From contig JBBQGM010000011.1 of NCBI GenBank assembly GCA_038322995.1, forward strand, positions 1 through 64,000: a DNA stretch of 64,000 nt. Direction: 5' to 3'. Of this stretch, positions 1 through 9,083 are shown one piece after another. The stretch comes from QHXQ01 sp038322995. Its GTDB lineage: Bacteria > Acidobacteriota > Blastocatellia > Pyrinomonadales > Pyrinomonadaceae. Within the stretch, counting starts at the first letter, position 1; every line of letters starts with the position of its first letter. The translations under genes and the position numbers were made by a program. The notes under the pieces were generated by a model. The model had not been told where the DNA came from and made no database searches. It saw only the letters and a list, made by a program, of their open reading frames with translations.

Positions 1-3
1 CAT

Positions 4-147
4 TAGATGTTCCGACAAAGTCCTATGAAGTGCTGAAAAAAGACACACCAATACTGGCTCAATTTAGCTTGGTGTCGCTAAGTGTTGAGAATACGTGGTA
101 GCTCAAGTGCTGTGCCAAAAGTACCATAAACTTTGTCGGAATATCTA
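4..147. repeat. MITE-like inverted-repeat element at the left edge
   Basis: Bases 4-21 and 130-147 are inverted copies of each other with 17 of 18 positions matching (core ttccgacaaagt). They enclose about 108 bases with no credible gene. An inner pair (gacaccaa-like near 41-50 against ttggtgtc near 89-96) adds further fold-back potential. Short non-coding DNA bounded by near-perfect terminal repeats is the form of a miniature inverted-repeat transposable element. The outermost bases are TA-rich (tta / tta), which would suit a TA-targeting family, but that is a guess. The element may extend past the window edge. Confidence 0.5.
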
Positions 148-449
148 TTAAGAAGAAGAATTTCGACTTACTCCGCGTTTAGCGCGCGGCTAAGGTTTCC
201 TGTGGACTCCGCAGGCTCAGATGCGCCCTGTTGGTCGCCCTGTTGCTTTGTTTTATGTTGCGCCGCCGCTTGCAGTCGATTGCTATTACGCACTGGCGCA
301 GGCGTTTGTTTTTGCTTGCGCCGGAAATCTTAGTATAAACTGGCAATGTAAGCGACTGCGCGCGAAACCGCCAGGTAAGTTGCAGGTGCGGTTCTTACGT
401 GGTCGCTTAAAATGTTTGTGCTGGATAATGGCAGGGTACGGTTGCTTGC
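148..449. other. Noncoding leader upstream of the protease gene
   Basis: About 300 bases without a convincing gene. Short reading frames here lack ribosome sites and protein-like composition. A TATAAA-like hexamer at 334-339 could be a -10 box for the gene starting at 450, but no good -35 box sits at the right distance, so no promoter is claimed. Confidence 0.4.
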
Positions 450-2081
450 ATGGCAAATGGGCTGGTGATACACGTCGAGGTCGGCCCGGAGCGGCACACC
501 GAAGTGCTCGACCGCGAGCGCATACGCATCGGTGCGGGCGTTGATTGTGATTTGCGTTTTCAACCTGACCTCATGCCGCAGGCCGCGCCGCTCCTGCTCG
601 AACTTGAACGCACCAACGGCTACTACCGCGTCACCGACTTTGATCAAACGCTCGCGCTGACCTATAACGACGAGCCAATCCAACCGGGCCGCGAGATTGC
701 GGATGGCGATCAAGTTCGACTCGCGACAGCAAATTTTACACTGCAATTTTTCCCGCTGAGCGCGCCGCCGGTGCTTGTGCCCAACCGCGCCCGCGACGTA
801 CACATCGCACCCTTCATCCAGGATGCGAGCCTTGAGGCCGCGGCCACCGCGCGGCGCGACGATGCAAAAGTTTTCCTGCGCGAATTCACACGCGAGTTGC
901 TGCGCGAGATCAATCTCAGCACGAAGTTCATCATCTTGCTCTTTGCGCTCGTGCTCGTCGGCGGCTCGCTCTATCTCGGCTTTGCCGGCTTCAAAGAACT
1001 GAAGCAAAGCCGGCGGCAGATGGAAGCGCAGAATCAGCAGATCGGACAGTTGAATCAGCAGATCAAGAACTCGCAAGAGCAGTTCGTGCAGGTTGATAAA
1101 AGCAACAAGGAAATTATCTATAGCATGTCGCTCGCACCGAAGTTGCGGAGCGAGTACGGCAACGGCGTCTGTCTGATCTCCGGCACATACATCTTCGTCG
1201 AAACGGGCACCGGGCGGCCCCTTCGCTACCCTGAAGCACAGCCACTGCCAGCAGACGACGCGACCGCGCCGCCAAACGAGCAAGCGCCGTTTCTGACCCC
1301 CGAAGGGCGCGGCGCAATCGCCGAGTTTCCTTACGTCGGCACAGGCTTCCACGTCGGCGACGGCTTCGTCGTGACCAACCGGCATGTCGCCGTCGAGCCG
1401 TGGGTGGCCGATGAACGCTCAATGGTCTTCGGTAGCGCGGTGAGTGGTAAGCCGCGCTTGACGAAACTGCTCGCTTACTTCCCCGCCATCAAACAACCGT
1501 TTGTGCTCCACTTCAAGCAAGCGTCGGCGCGCGACGACATCGCGATCTGCACGTTCGACCTGACCACCCCGCCCGCGAACATTCCGGCCCTGCCACTTGA
1601 TAACGAATCCGATGCGGCGGCGGTCGGCAAGTCAGTCGTGTTGATGGGTTATCCTTCGGGGCCTGATCGTATCCTCGCTTCGCTGCCCGATGAGGACGCG
1701 AACAACATCAAACAGCGCTACGGGTCGTCCATCGACGTGCTCGTCGGCCGCCTCGCTGACTTAAACCTCATCAAGCCACTCACGACGCAGGGGCACATCA
1801 CCGATTTACAAGCGCACCGGCTCATCTACGACGCCCGCGCGGCCGAGGGTAGTTCCGGCGCGCCGCTCTTCGGGCAGACGGGGCGCGTCATCGCTGTCAA
1901 CTTTGGGCTCTTCACTGAAATGGCCGACGCCAATTTCGCCGTGCCCGTCCGCTACGCCATTGCGTACCTGCAAAAGGCCGGTTGGCAACCCGCTATGCCT
2001 GAGAACGAGGCCGCGGCCAACAGCAACACGGCCAAGGACACGCGCGCCACCGCAGCGCCGACCAATCAAGCCCGTCCGTGA
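450..2081 (+). CDS. Membrane-anchored trypsin-like serine protease with N-terminal FHA-like domain
   Basis: 543 residues. Residues 1-105 have the strand pattern of an FHA fold (IRIG near 26, YYRVTDF, LTYND, GDQVRL) but lack the usual GR and SxxH phosphothreonine-binding signature, so phosphopeptide binding is uncertain. A transmembrane helix follows at about 160-181 and a Gln-rich coiled coil at 183-225. The C-terminal half is a chymotrypsin/HtrA-like protease with the full triad: His312 (TNRHVA), Asp362 or 363 (DDIAI) and Ser469 (GSSGAP). No PDZ domain is seen. Topology suggests a cytoplasmic sensor half and a periplasmic protease half. The ATG at 450 has no strong ribosome site. The protease call is firm; the FHA call is moderate and the substrate is unknown. 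Confidence 0.8.
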   Translation: MANGLVIHVEVGPERHTEVLDRERIRIGAGVDCDLRFQPDLMPQAAPLLLELERTNGYYRVTDFDQTLALTYNDEPIQPGREIADGDQVRLATANFTLQFFPLSAPPVLVPNRARDVHIAPFIQDASLEAAATARRDDAKVFLREFTRELLREINLSTKFIILLFALVLVGGSLYLGFAGFKELKQSRRQMEAQNQQIGQLNQQIKNSQEQFVQVDKSNKEIIYSMSLAPKLRSEYGNGVCLISGTYIFVETGTGRPLRYPEAQPLPADDATAPPNEQAPFLTPEGRGAIAEFPYVGTGFHVGDGFVVTNRHVAVEPWVADERSMVFGSAVSGKPRLTKLLAYFPAIKQPFVLHFKQASARDDIAICTFDLTTPPANIPALPLDNESDAAAVGKSVVLMGYPSGPDRILASLPDEDANNIKQRYGSSIDVLVGRLADLNLIKPLTTQGHITDLQAHRLIYDARAAEGSSGAPLFGQTGRVIAVNFGLFTEMADANFAVPVRYAIAYLQKAGWQPAMPENEAAANSNTAKDTRATAAPTNQARP

Positions 2082-2419
2082 TTATTTAGCTATCAACAAT
2101 GCGCCGCAGCAATTTGCGACTCGGCCGTTAGGGGCAAACGTTTAATTTATTGCGCCGCTCGTGACACTAAAAAAAACGGCACAAGCACGCCCGCGCCGGG
2201 CATTCACAGCGCGTAATTTACCCACAAACATGGTCTGACGTTTTTGACAGGCTGTTTGCTGACAGGCTAACCTTGCGCCTTTGCGTGCTCGCGCGGATCG
2301 ACATCTATGCGGGCACGCATCGAGTCGAAGGAGCATGCGCGCCAGTCTTGTCCGCACCTACTGCATCAATCGGCCAGCCAAACGTTGCGCCCGGCCGTCA
2401 TGCCGCGCAAAGCGTTCGC
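2082..2419. other. Intergenic region, no feature recognised
   Basis: About 340 bases between the protease and the preferred start of the glycosyltransferase. It contains an A-run (2167-2176) and two tgacaggct direct repeats near 2245 and 2260. The glycosyltransferase frame stays open back to a TTG at 2273, but the added residues look non-conserved and the frame has no ribosome site there. Confidence 0.35.
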
Positions 2420-4063
2420 ATGCCTGGCGGCCGCGCGCTCGTCGTGTCGCTGCTGAGCCTGATCTTGTTAGCAGGTTTCGGGCTGCGCGCCTATCGGTTG
2501 AGCGCGGAAGGGTTGAGCGAGGACGAACTTAACAAGTTGAACGCCGTCGCGGACTACCGCGCGCACGGACTGACTTCAACGAACGGCGAGCATCCTTTTC
2601 TAATGAAAGCGTTGCTCGCGCTGAGCGTGATCGGGACAGAGGCATGGAACAGCACGCGACTCGCAACGACGCACATGCACTTGCACGTCGAGGAAGAGAC
2701 CGCGTTACGGCTGCCTGGCGTCCTGCTCGGCACCTTCACCGCGCTGTTGTTATTTTTGCTTGTCGCGGAAATGTTTGGCACGCCGACCGCGCTGCTTGCG
2801 GCGGCGCTCTGGGCGCTCGATCCGGCCGCCATCGGTTTCAATCGCGTGGCTAAAGAGGACACGTTCCTGCTCTTCTTCTTTTTATTGGCAAACGTCTTCT
2901 GGCTGCGCGGTCGGCGCGCGGCCGAGACACGCGAGCCGCATTTCAGGCGTTATCAATGGGCGACGGCCGCCGCCTACGGCGCGATGCTCGCATCGAAATA
3001 CATGCCGCATCTGATCGCCATCAGCGCCAGCTACTATCACATCTTTCAGGCCATCCCGGCGACCCGCTGGCGTTTAGGCCGGCCGCGCTGGCTCTTATTC
3101 TTTGTCTTGATGGGCGCGGTGTTCGTGTTGTGCAATCCGCCGATTCTCTTGCCCGGCACGTGGCACGAGATGCGTATCTTCGCGGGCGAGCATCGCATGG
3201 GGCACGCCAGCTACGAGTTCATGGGCCGGCTCTACGGCAATCAGTTGACGCTCTGGCTGCGCGGCATACCCTGGTATTTTTATTACGCCTTCATGGCTTT
3301 CAAGTTGCCGCTGACCGTCGTCCTCGGCTTCGTCATCGGGCTGCCGCTCCTCTTCACCAAGCGACTCGGCGATAGTCGCTTCTTTCTGCTCTTCTGGCTC
3401 TTCTACTGGTTCTTCCCCTTCACGTTGCTCGGCGGCAAGTTTCTCCGTTATTTCACTGTCGCTTTGCCGGCCGTGCTGATCACCACAGCCGTTGGTCTCC
3501 AGGCCCTCGCGCGCTGGCTCGCTGAATTATTAGCGCGCAACAACACGCATGAAAGAGCTCGCGGTTACTTGCAAACAACAATAGTCTTGTGCGCTCTCGC
3601 TGGCTCAGCTTATGCCTCGGCCGGCGCGCGGCCCTTTTACCGGCTCTATGTAAACGCGCTCGGCGGCGGCCCGGCCCGCGCCGGCGACTATTTCCCACAC
3701 GACGAATTCTACGATAACGGCGTGCGCCCGACCGTCGCGACTCTTGCGACTTTTGCGCGGCCACACGCGCGCGTCGCCAGCGAGACACCCGAACTGTTCA
3801 CGCACTACGCGCACATCGCCGGGCGCGCTGATCTGCTTGCGCTGCCGCTCTCAGAACCGGCAACGCTCGCGCAACTTATGCCGGGTGATGTCATCATAGT
3901 GGCGCGCGGGCGGCGCTATTTTAGCAACGACGCGCTACTCGCCCGCCTGACCAGTGTGGCCACACCGACAACAGTCGTGTCTGTCGGCGCGACGCCGGCC
4001 ACGCGCATCTACGTGCTCGATACCGCGACGCTGCAAGCCCTCGCTGAGTTCCGGGGCCTATAA
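2420..4063 (+). CDS. ArnT/PMT-type polytopic glycosyltransferase (GT39/GT83-like)
   Basis: About 547 residues from the ATG at 2420; the frame is open to a TTG at 2273. Family members transfer a sugar from a polyprenyl-phosphate donor to a lipid or protein on the outer face of the membrane. An N-terminal helix (about 5-22) is followed by the acidic motif SEDE in the first external loop, where this superfamily keeps its catalytic Asp/Glu. Then comes the family-typical HPFLMKALLAL stretch, a RVAKEDT motif, and about ten further hydrophobic helices. A soluble C-terminal domain of about 150 residues ends the protein. It sits upstream of an envelope-type operon on the same strand, about 265 bases before it. 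Donor and acceptor cannot be told from sequence. Confidence 0.78.
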   Translation: MPGGRALVVSLLSLILLAGFGLRAYRLSAEGLSEDELNKLNAVADYRAHGLTSTNGEHPFLMKALLALSVIGTEAWNSTRLATTHMHLHVEEETALRLPGVLLGTFTALLLFLLVAEMFGTPTALLAAALWALDPAAIGFNRVAKEDTFLLFFFLLANVFWLRGRRAAETREPHFRRYQWATAAAYGAMLASKYMPHLIAISASYYHIFQAIPATRWRLGRPRWLLFFVLMGAVFVLCNPPILLPGTWHEMRIFAGEHRMGHASYEFMGRLYGNQLTLWLRGIPWYFYYAFMAFKLPLTVVLGFVIGLPLLFTKRLGDSRFFLLFWLFYWFFPFTLLGGKFLRYFTVALPAVLITTAVGLQALARWLAELLARNNTHERARGYLQTTIVLCALAGSAYASAGARPFYRLYVNALGGGPARAGDYFPHDEFYDNGVRPTVATLATFARPHARVASETPELFTHYAHIAGRADLLALPLSEPATLAQLMPGDVIIVARGRRYFSNDALLARLTSVATPTTVVSVGATPATRIYVLDTATLQALAEFRGL

Positions 4064-4328
4064 TCGTCCTGCCCTGTGGCAACTTACGCATGGCGCGCGG
4101 GCATCGCAGACGGGTGCGTTAACATTATGGCGTTCATGCGCGTCAATCGTTCGAGTCGAACTTAGATAACCTTTTGTTCTTAGGCGGCATGGTTGTTGCC
4201 GCGTTATTCTTTGGTGAGATTTATTGGCCCACAGTTAGCTACGATTGGGCGCGCCGCCTGCCTTTACGGTGCAGTCGCTTCGCTCCAGTTGCAACTATTG
4301 TAGAGCACCAGGGGAACACAGATCAATT

Positions 4329-6413
4329 ATGAACAGTCCGGCCACTAAGCGCATGCTACGACCAGCGTTCATAACATCCTTAGCTCTGCTGCTGATCTTG
4401 CTGCCGACCAGCCAACTCTGTCTAACTGCGCAAACAAACGCCGCCCACGCCCAACCCGCCCCGCATCCGGCCGCGCCAGCGCCTACCGGCTTCCATCTTG
4501 ACCGTACGCCGGTCGCGGGCGGCGCGGAGTTGTTGACTGTCTTCGGCCAACTGCCCGGTGTGGCCCGGTCGATTAGTAATCAGACTCAACAGGGCAACCC
4601 TGGTAACGCACAGTCAGCGCCGCCGGACGTGCCGCTCATCACGATTCTGCGCGACACACTCGGCGACGAGACGCGCGAGAACGACCGGCTGCGCTACGTC
4701 TGGCTGCACACTTACACGCGCCCCGCTACGGGACAACGCGCGGCGGCGGCCGTGCCTTTTCTCTATAATCGCGTCGGCAATAAAGGCGCGACCGGAAACG
4801 TACCGCCGCCTATCATCGATCTGGCCGCCACGGGGCGCGAAGTCTGGCAAAAACTTTTCTGGTCAACGCTGCAAACGCTGCTGCTCGACCCTTACGGCTT
4901 CGCGCTCAAAGCGCCCACGCGCACCTACCGGCGCAACCTGGCCGACTATCGCAAGGCGCACATCATCAGCGCGCTCGCCATCCTCTCGCTTTACGAAGCC
5001 GAAGCAGACGACGCGGCTATCTTCTCACCCGGTGAGTTGCACGAGATACAAGCGCGCTTGATGCTAACCGAGAAAACCTTCGGCGGTCTCATGGACGACA
5101 GCTACTTGCAGCGCGTCTATCAACAACAGACGAGCGGTTGGCTCGATACGCGCGGCCATAACTGGGAGCTACTCCGGCAACAGGCCGAGGCCGACAAGCT
5201 CATCTTTGAGCCGCTGCAACTGCCCGACGGAAGCGCCACCCACGCCTTGCTCTGGGTCGCCCGCGCAGACCTCGCCGCTAACCCAAAGCGCCAATTTCAC
5301 AATCGCTTTCTCAACATCGCCAATCCGTGGGCCGACGAACGGCTGCGCCACTGGCAAGGCTACAGCGAGACGCGCTACTACGACGCGGAGCAACGCATTG
5401 TTGCACCGGACACACCGGGGGCGCATGCGGTCGAACTGATCCCGCTCGCGCTCTACGGGCTTGAGCATCCTAAGATTCCGATCCTGCTCGTGGACTTTCG
5501 CGCCGCCCTCAATCCGAAAAAGCGCGAACTATCGCAGCGCGTGTTGGCCGATGTGGCGCGCAACGTGCTCGCCGTCTCGCGGTTCGAGTTGCCGTATTTT
5601 CTCGGCCGTACCATCTATGATTACGTCACGGACAAACGCGGGCTGGATTTGAACCAGCCCTCGCGGTTGCGCGCCTACGCCCAACTCAAGCTCTTGCTCT
5701 CGCTGGACGCAACGCTCGCTCCGTCGTTCCGCGCCGAACTGGATCACCGGCTCGAATATGTTTCGCTGAACCCGTTGGAGAACGACCGCGCGGTCGAAGC
5801 ACAACTCGCACGCACGCAGTATGCGGCGCTGCTCGACTATGCCCGCCGCACGGATGGACTGCCCGCGCGCCTGGCCCGTGATCGCCGCGCCGAGATGGTC
5901 GCCATCAAGCATACGCGGACAGAGCAGATGCTTTTGCGCGTCGCCAACCTGCTGAGTTTCGGCCTCTACACGCACCGCGAGCAGGCCACGCCCGCCGCGC
6001 AAACGGCCGCGCTCGACCCCGCACGGCAACTCGCTTACAACCGTCGCTTCCTCCGCGAAGTGGCGCAGACGAGCGCACAGGTCGAGGTGCAATGGAACAT
6101 CGCGGCCGTGCGCCGCGCGCTCAGCTATGTCGCCACGCATGGTGCGCGGGCCGATGGCAAGACGGCCACCGCTATCGCGCACCTCTTCGCCCACACACAT
6201 GACGAAGAGACGCAACAACGCTGCCTGGACAGTCTCTACCGTATCAACAATGAGACCGCCAAGGCCGCGCTTGCGCACATCTACCGCGACGATGCGCAGG
6301 ACGAACGGTGGCGCGCACTCAGCGCCGCTTACCTGCGCCGCGCCGCCCGCGAAGAGCAACGCATCGCGCCCGACACCGCCAAAATCATCGCCACTATCGG
6401 CGGCGATCAGTGA
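4329..6413 (+). CDS. Exported helical protein of unknown function
   Basis: 694 residues from the ATG at 4329, chosen because a GGGGAA stretch lies upstream and a signal peptide (basic start, then a Leu-rich core to about residue 40) begins there; the frame is open to 4245. The mature protein has a Pro/Ala linker, a conserved-looking centre with many Tyr, Arg and Trp residues, and a C-terminal part of short paired helices resembling HEAT-type repeats (about 580-690). I do not recognise the family. It is the first gene of a tight unit: the next gene starts 33 bases downstream, followed by a 4-base overlap and a 6-base gap. It therefore probably acts with the phosphatase-superfamily enzyme and the fusion permease in the envelope. 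Confidence 0.65.
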   Translation: MNSPATKRMLRPAFITSLALLLILLPTSQLCLTAQTNAAHAQPAPHPAAPAPTGFHLDRTPVAGGAELLTVFGQLPGVARSISNQTQQGNPGNAQSAPPDVPLITILRDTLGDETRENDRLRYVWLHTYTRPATGQRAAAAVPFLYNRVGNKGATGNVPPPIIDLAATGREVWQKLFWSTLQTLLLDPYGFALKAPTRTYRRNLADYRKAHIISALAILSLYEAEADDAAIFSPGELHEIQARLMLTEKTFGGLMDDSYLQRVYQQQTSGWLDTRGHNWELLRQQAEADKLIFEPLQLPDGSATHALLWVARADLAANPKRQFHNRFLNIANPWADERLRHWQGYSETRYYDAEQRIVAPDTPGAHAVELIPLALYGLEHPKIPILLVDFRAALNPKKRELSQRVLADVARNVLAVSRFELPYFLGRTIYDYVTDKRGLDLNQPSRLRAYAQLKLLLSLDATLAPSFRAELDHRLEYVSLNPLENDRAVEAQLARTQYAALLDYARRTDGLPARLARDRRAEMVAIKHTRTEQMLLRVANLLSFGLYTHREQATPAAQTAALDPARQLAYNRRFLREVAQTSAQVEVQWNIAAVRRALSYVATHGARADGKTATAIAHLFAHTHDEETQQRCLDSLYRINNETAKAALAHIYRDDAQDERWRALSAAYLRRAAREEQRIAPDTAKIIATIGGDQ

Positions 6414-6446
6414 AGCACCACAGCCGATTTACAGAAGGGAGTTCAG

Positions 6447-9083
6447 TTGAGTAACGAGCAGAGCAAGGGCGCGCACGGCAAACAAGCAAGGGGCCTTCGT
6501 CTGGCTATCAAAGTGATCCGTTTTTTCCTTTCATCTTTGCTTCGCACCAGCGCTCTACGTTTCTGTCTGGCCATCGCCTGCTGCCTGTTGCCTGCTGCCT
6601 ATTGCTTACAGCCTGCGGTTGCACAGGCGCGGCGCGTGGTCATCATCAAAGTTGACGGGCTGCCGGGCGCGGAGGTGGACAAGTTTGTGCGCGAGCGCGA
6701 TCCGCGCACGGACAAAAGCGTGCTGCCGTGGATCGATCATATTTTTTACACCGGCGGCACGCGGCTGGAGAACTTCTACGTGCGCGGGATGAGTTTGTCC
6801 GGCCCTTCATGGTCGCTGCTCGACACGGGCCAGCATTTGCAGATCAAAGGCAACGTCGAATTCGACCGCTACACGCTCCATTCTTACGATTATCTCAACT
6901 TCATTCCCGTCTGGATCGAGAACGTCGGCGGGCGGCGCGTGGACATGCCCGGGCCGGAAGTGCTCGACGAGCTTGGCGTGCCGCTGCTCGTGGACAATTA
7001 TGCTTACAACGAGCGCTACGTCGGCTTTCAATTGCACCAGCGCGGCTTGCGTTGGACGACACTTGAGCGCGGGCTGAAGAATTATTTCACCCCCCGTTCG
7101 CCCGGCGAGTTGTTCGACGAGTGGACGCTCGGCATAAGCGGGAGCGACCTCATCTATCAACAGCTTGAGCGCGAGCTAATCGGCAAGCTTAACGATCCGC
7201 GCGTGCGCTATCTTGATCTCTACACGTCCGGGTTCGACCACGCCGCGCACCACAACCGCGACCGGGCCACGCATCTCGCGGCCCTGCAAGAACTCGACAG
7301 CCTCATCGGGCGTATCTGGACAGCGATCCAACACAGTCAACAAGCGGCGGACACCGCGCTCATCATCGTATCGGATCACGGGTTCAACTCAGACGAACGT
7401 CTCTACAGTCAGGGCTTCAACATCGTCAAATTGCTCGGCAGCGCAACCGGCGGCGGGCATCACGTCATCACCAAGCGCCGGTTGCTGAGCGACTACGCGC
7501 TGAAGGGCCTCTATCCGCTCGTGCCCCTCATCACCACAACGACGCCTGCTTCCTTCTATCTCAAAGAGCAAAGCACGGACTACCCGACCGCGCTCGTGGA
7601 CTTCGACGGCAATGAGCGGAGCGGCATACATCTGCGCGATAGCGATCTCAACCTACTGCACATCCTGCTGCTTGAACTCCAAAGCACAAACCTCGCGCCG
7701 GCCGTGCGGCGCGCGGCCGCCGAAGCCTTCTTCACCACGCTCGACCAGCGCCGCGCCGAATGGCAACGGACACTCGACGATCTGCGCGAAGAATTAAGCG
7801 CGCTCCAACATCTGATCGACGAGCAGCGTGCGCTCGTGGCCGCGCAACCGAAGAAATGGACGAAAGCAGATGCGGACGCGGGTCGTGACAAAGATGCGCT
7901 GCGCCAGTTCGCGCGCCTTGATTCATGGCAAGGCGACGAGCGCACGTACACCGAATATGCGCGCACGTTGGAAAACTTGCTCGCGCTCAAACCTGAAGCA
8001 TTTGCGCCCGCGCACCTGCGCATCCCTGACTTAATCGCTAAACACGCGATGGGCGAGCGGAACAGCGTCCACGAGTTGCAAAACTACGTGGCCGGACTCA
8101 GCCCGAATGGTCTTACGCTCACGCCCGATGGCGCGCTCGACGTGGAGCGCAGCTTTACGCGCATCGACTACCCTGCCCTGCTGCGCGCCGTCGTCGTCCG
8201 CAACAACGTGCAACCGGGCGTCGATAATCATCCCGTCGATTTCGTGGCGACGGAAATTTCAGCCGAGTCGTTGCGGTTGTCTGTTGTCGATCCCGCTCTG
8301 CGCGCGGACGATTGCATCTGGCTCTATCGCGGCGCGGACAAACAGGCGCTCGTGCTCGCGCGCCGTGAGCGCGACGATAAAATCTCGCTCCGCTATTTAC
8401 CAATCGCGCATCTGCGGCAGCGCGCGGACGGCACGCTCGATTTCGCCCAACTGCCGTGGCAAGCGGATCTGCCTTTGCGCATCTGGGAGGACGCACAGCT
8501 TGCGTTGCCGGCGGGCGCGGCGCGGGCCGCGTGGCTGAGCGACTGGCATACCGACCTCGAATGGCTGCACGCCTTACACCGGACGGAATACTCGAATGGA
8601 CTCATCGGCTTGCATGAGCAGTTCGCGCGGTTCACGCCTGCGGCGCTCGCGCCGGATGTGCCCGGCCTCGCGCATGATGAACAAGCGTTGCGTCGTTTCC
8701 GTCGCCGCCAGCGCGCGCTCGTCGAAACCGATCTCTTCGTCCATGCTAACGACCATTGGAACTTTGACGTGCGTGGGTTCAACCCCGGCGGCAATCACGG
8801 CTCGTTCTTCCGCGCCTCGACGCACGCGACGCTCTTATTCGCCGGCGGCGCGCACACGCGCATCCCGCAAGGTTTGACCATCACTGAGCCTTACGATAGT
8901 TTGAGTTTCGTTCCGACTGTTCTAAGTTTAACCGGCCAACGATTCGCATCGGGCACGCCTGCGCTTGTCGGCTACACGCAGCAACCGGCACAATACCCGG
9001 GCCGCGTCATTGCCGAACTATTCGCCCTGCCGCACCAGCCCACGCGCCCCGTCGCCACGGGTGTCACGGAGAGCAAACGTTGA
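6447..9083 (+). CDS. Exported alkaline-phosphatase-superfamily enzyme (phosphodiesterase/NPP-like) with large insertion
   Basis: 878 residues, TTG start with AAGGGAG six bases upstream. A hydrophobic export signal covers about 37-61. Metal-site residues of the superfamily are visible: Asp70 (KVDG), a Ser nucleophile in the 116-123 segment (SLSGPSWS), Asp264 and His268 (FDHAAH), Asp310-His311 (SDHG) and a late His784 (GGNHGS). Members hydrolyse phosphate mono- or diesters, or move phosphoryl groups, with two metals. The odd point is about 450 residues between the Asp310-His311 pair and His784. These carry an acidic helical segment and probably a separate domain. The stop codon overlaps the next start (TTGA), so the two are translationally coupled. 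Substrate unknown; a lipid or glycolipid phosphate is an inference from the neighbours. Confidence 0.75.
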   Translation: MSNEQSKGAHGKQARGLRLAIKVIRFFLSSLLRTSALRFCLAIACCLLPAAYCLQPAVAQARRVVIIKVDGLPGAEVDKFVRERDPRTDKSVLPWIDHIFYTGGTRLENFYVRGMSLSGPSWSLLDTGQHLQIKGNVEFDRYTLHSYDYLNFIPVWIENVGGRRVDMPGPEVLDELGVPLLVDNYAYNERYVGFQLHQRGLRWTTLERGLKNYFTPRSPGELFDEWTLGISGSDLIYQQLERELIGKLNDPRVRYLDLYTSGFDHAAHHNRDRATHLAALQELDSLIGRIWTAIQHSQQAADTALIIVSDHGFNSDERLYSQGFNIVKLLGSATGGGHHVITKRRLLSDYALKGLYPLVPLITTTTPASFYLKEQSTDYPTALVDFDGNERSGIHLRDSDLNLLHILLLELQSTNLAPAVRRAAAEAFFTTLDQRRAEWQRTLDDLREELSALQHLIDEQRALVAAQPKKWTKADADAGRDKDALRQFARLDSWQGDERTYTEYARTLENLLALKPEAFAPAHLRIPDLIAKHAMGERNSVHELQNYVAGLSPNGLTLTPDGALDVERSFTRIDYPALLRAVVVRNNVQPGVDNHPVDFVATEISAESLRLSVVDPALRADDCIWLYRGADKQALVLARRERDDKISLRYLPIAHLRQRADGTLDFAQLPWQADLPLRIWEDAQLALPAGAARAAWLSDWHTDLEWLHALHRTEYSNGLIGLHEQFARFTPAALAPDVPGLAHDEQALRRFRRRQRALVETDLFVHANDHWNFDVRGFNPGGNHGSFFRASTHATLLFAGGAHTRIPQGLTITEPYDSLSFVPTVLSLTGQRFASGTPALVGYTQQPAQYPGRVIAELFALPHQPTRPVATGVTESKR

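Noticed and set aside
330..1385. A 351-codon open frame antisense to the FHA-like protease gene
   Set aside because: High GC third positions leave the opposite strand open. The translation has no motif and the plus-strand gene has a full protease triad.
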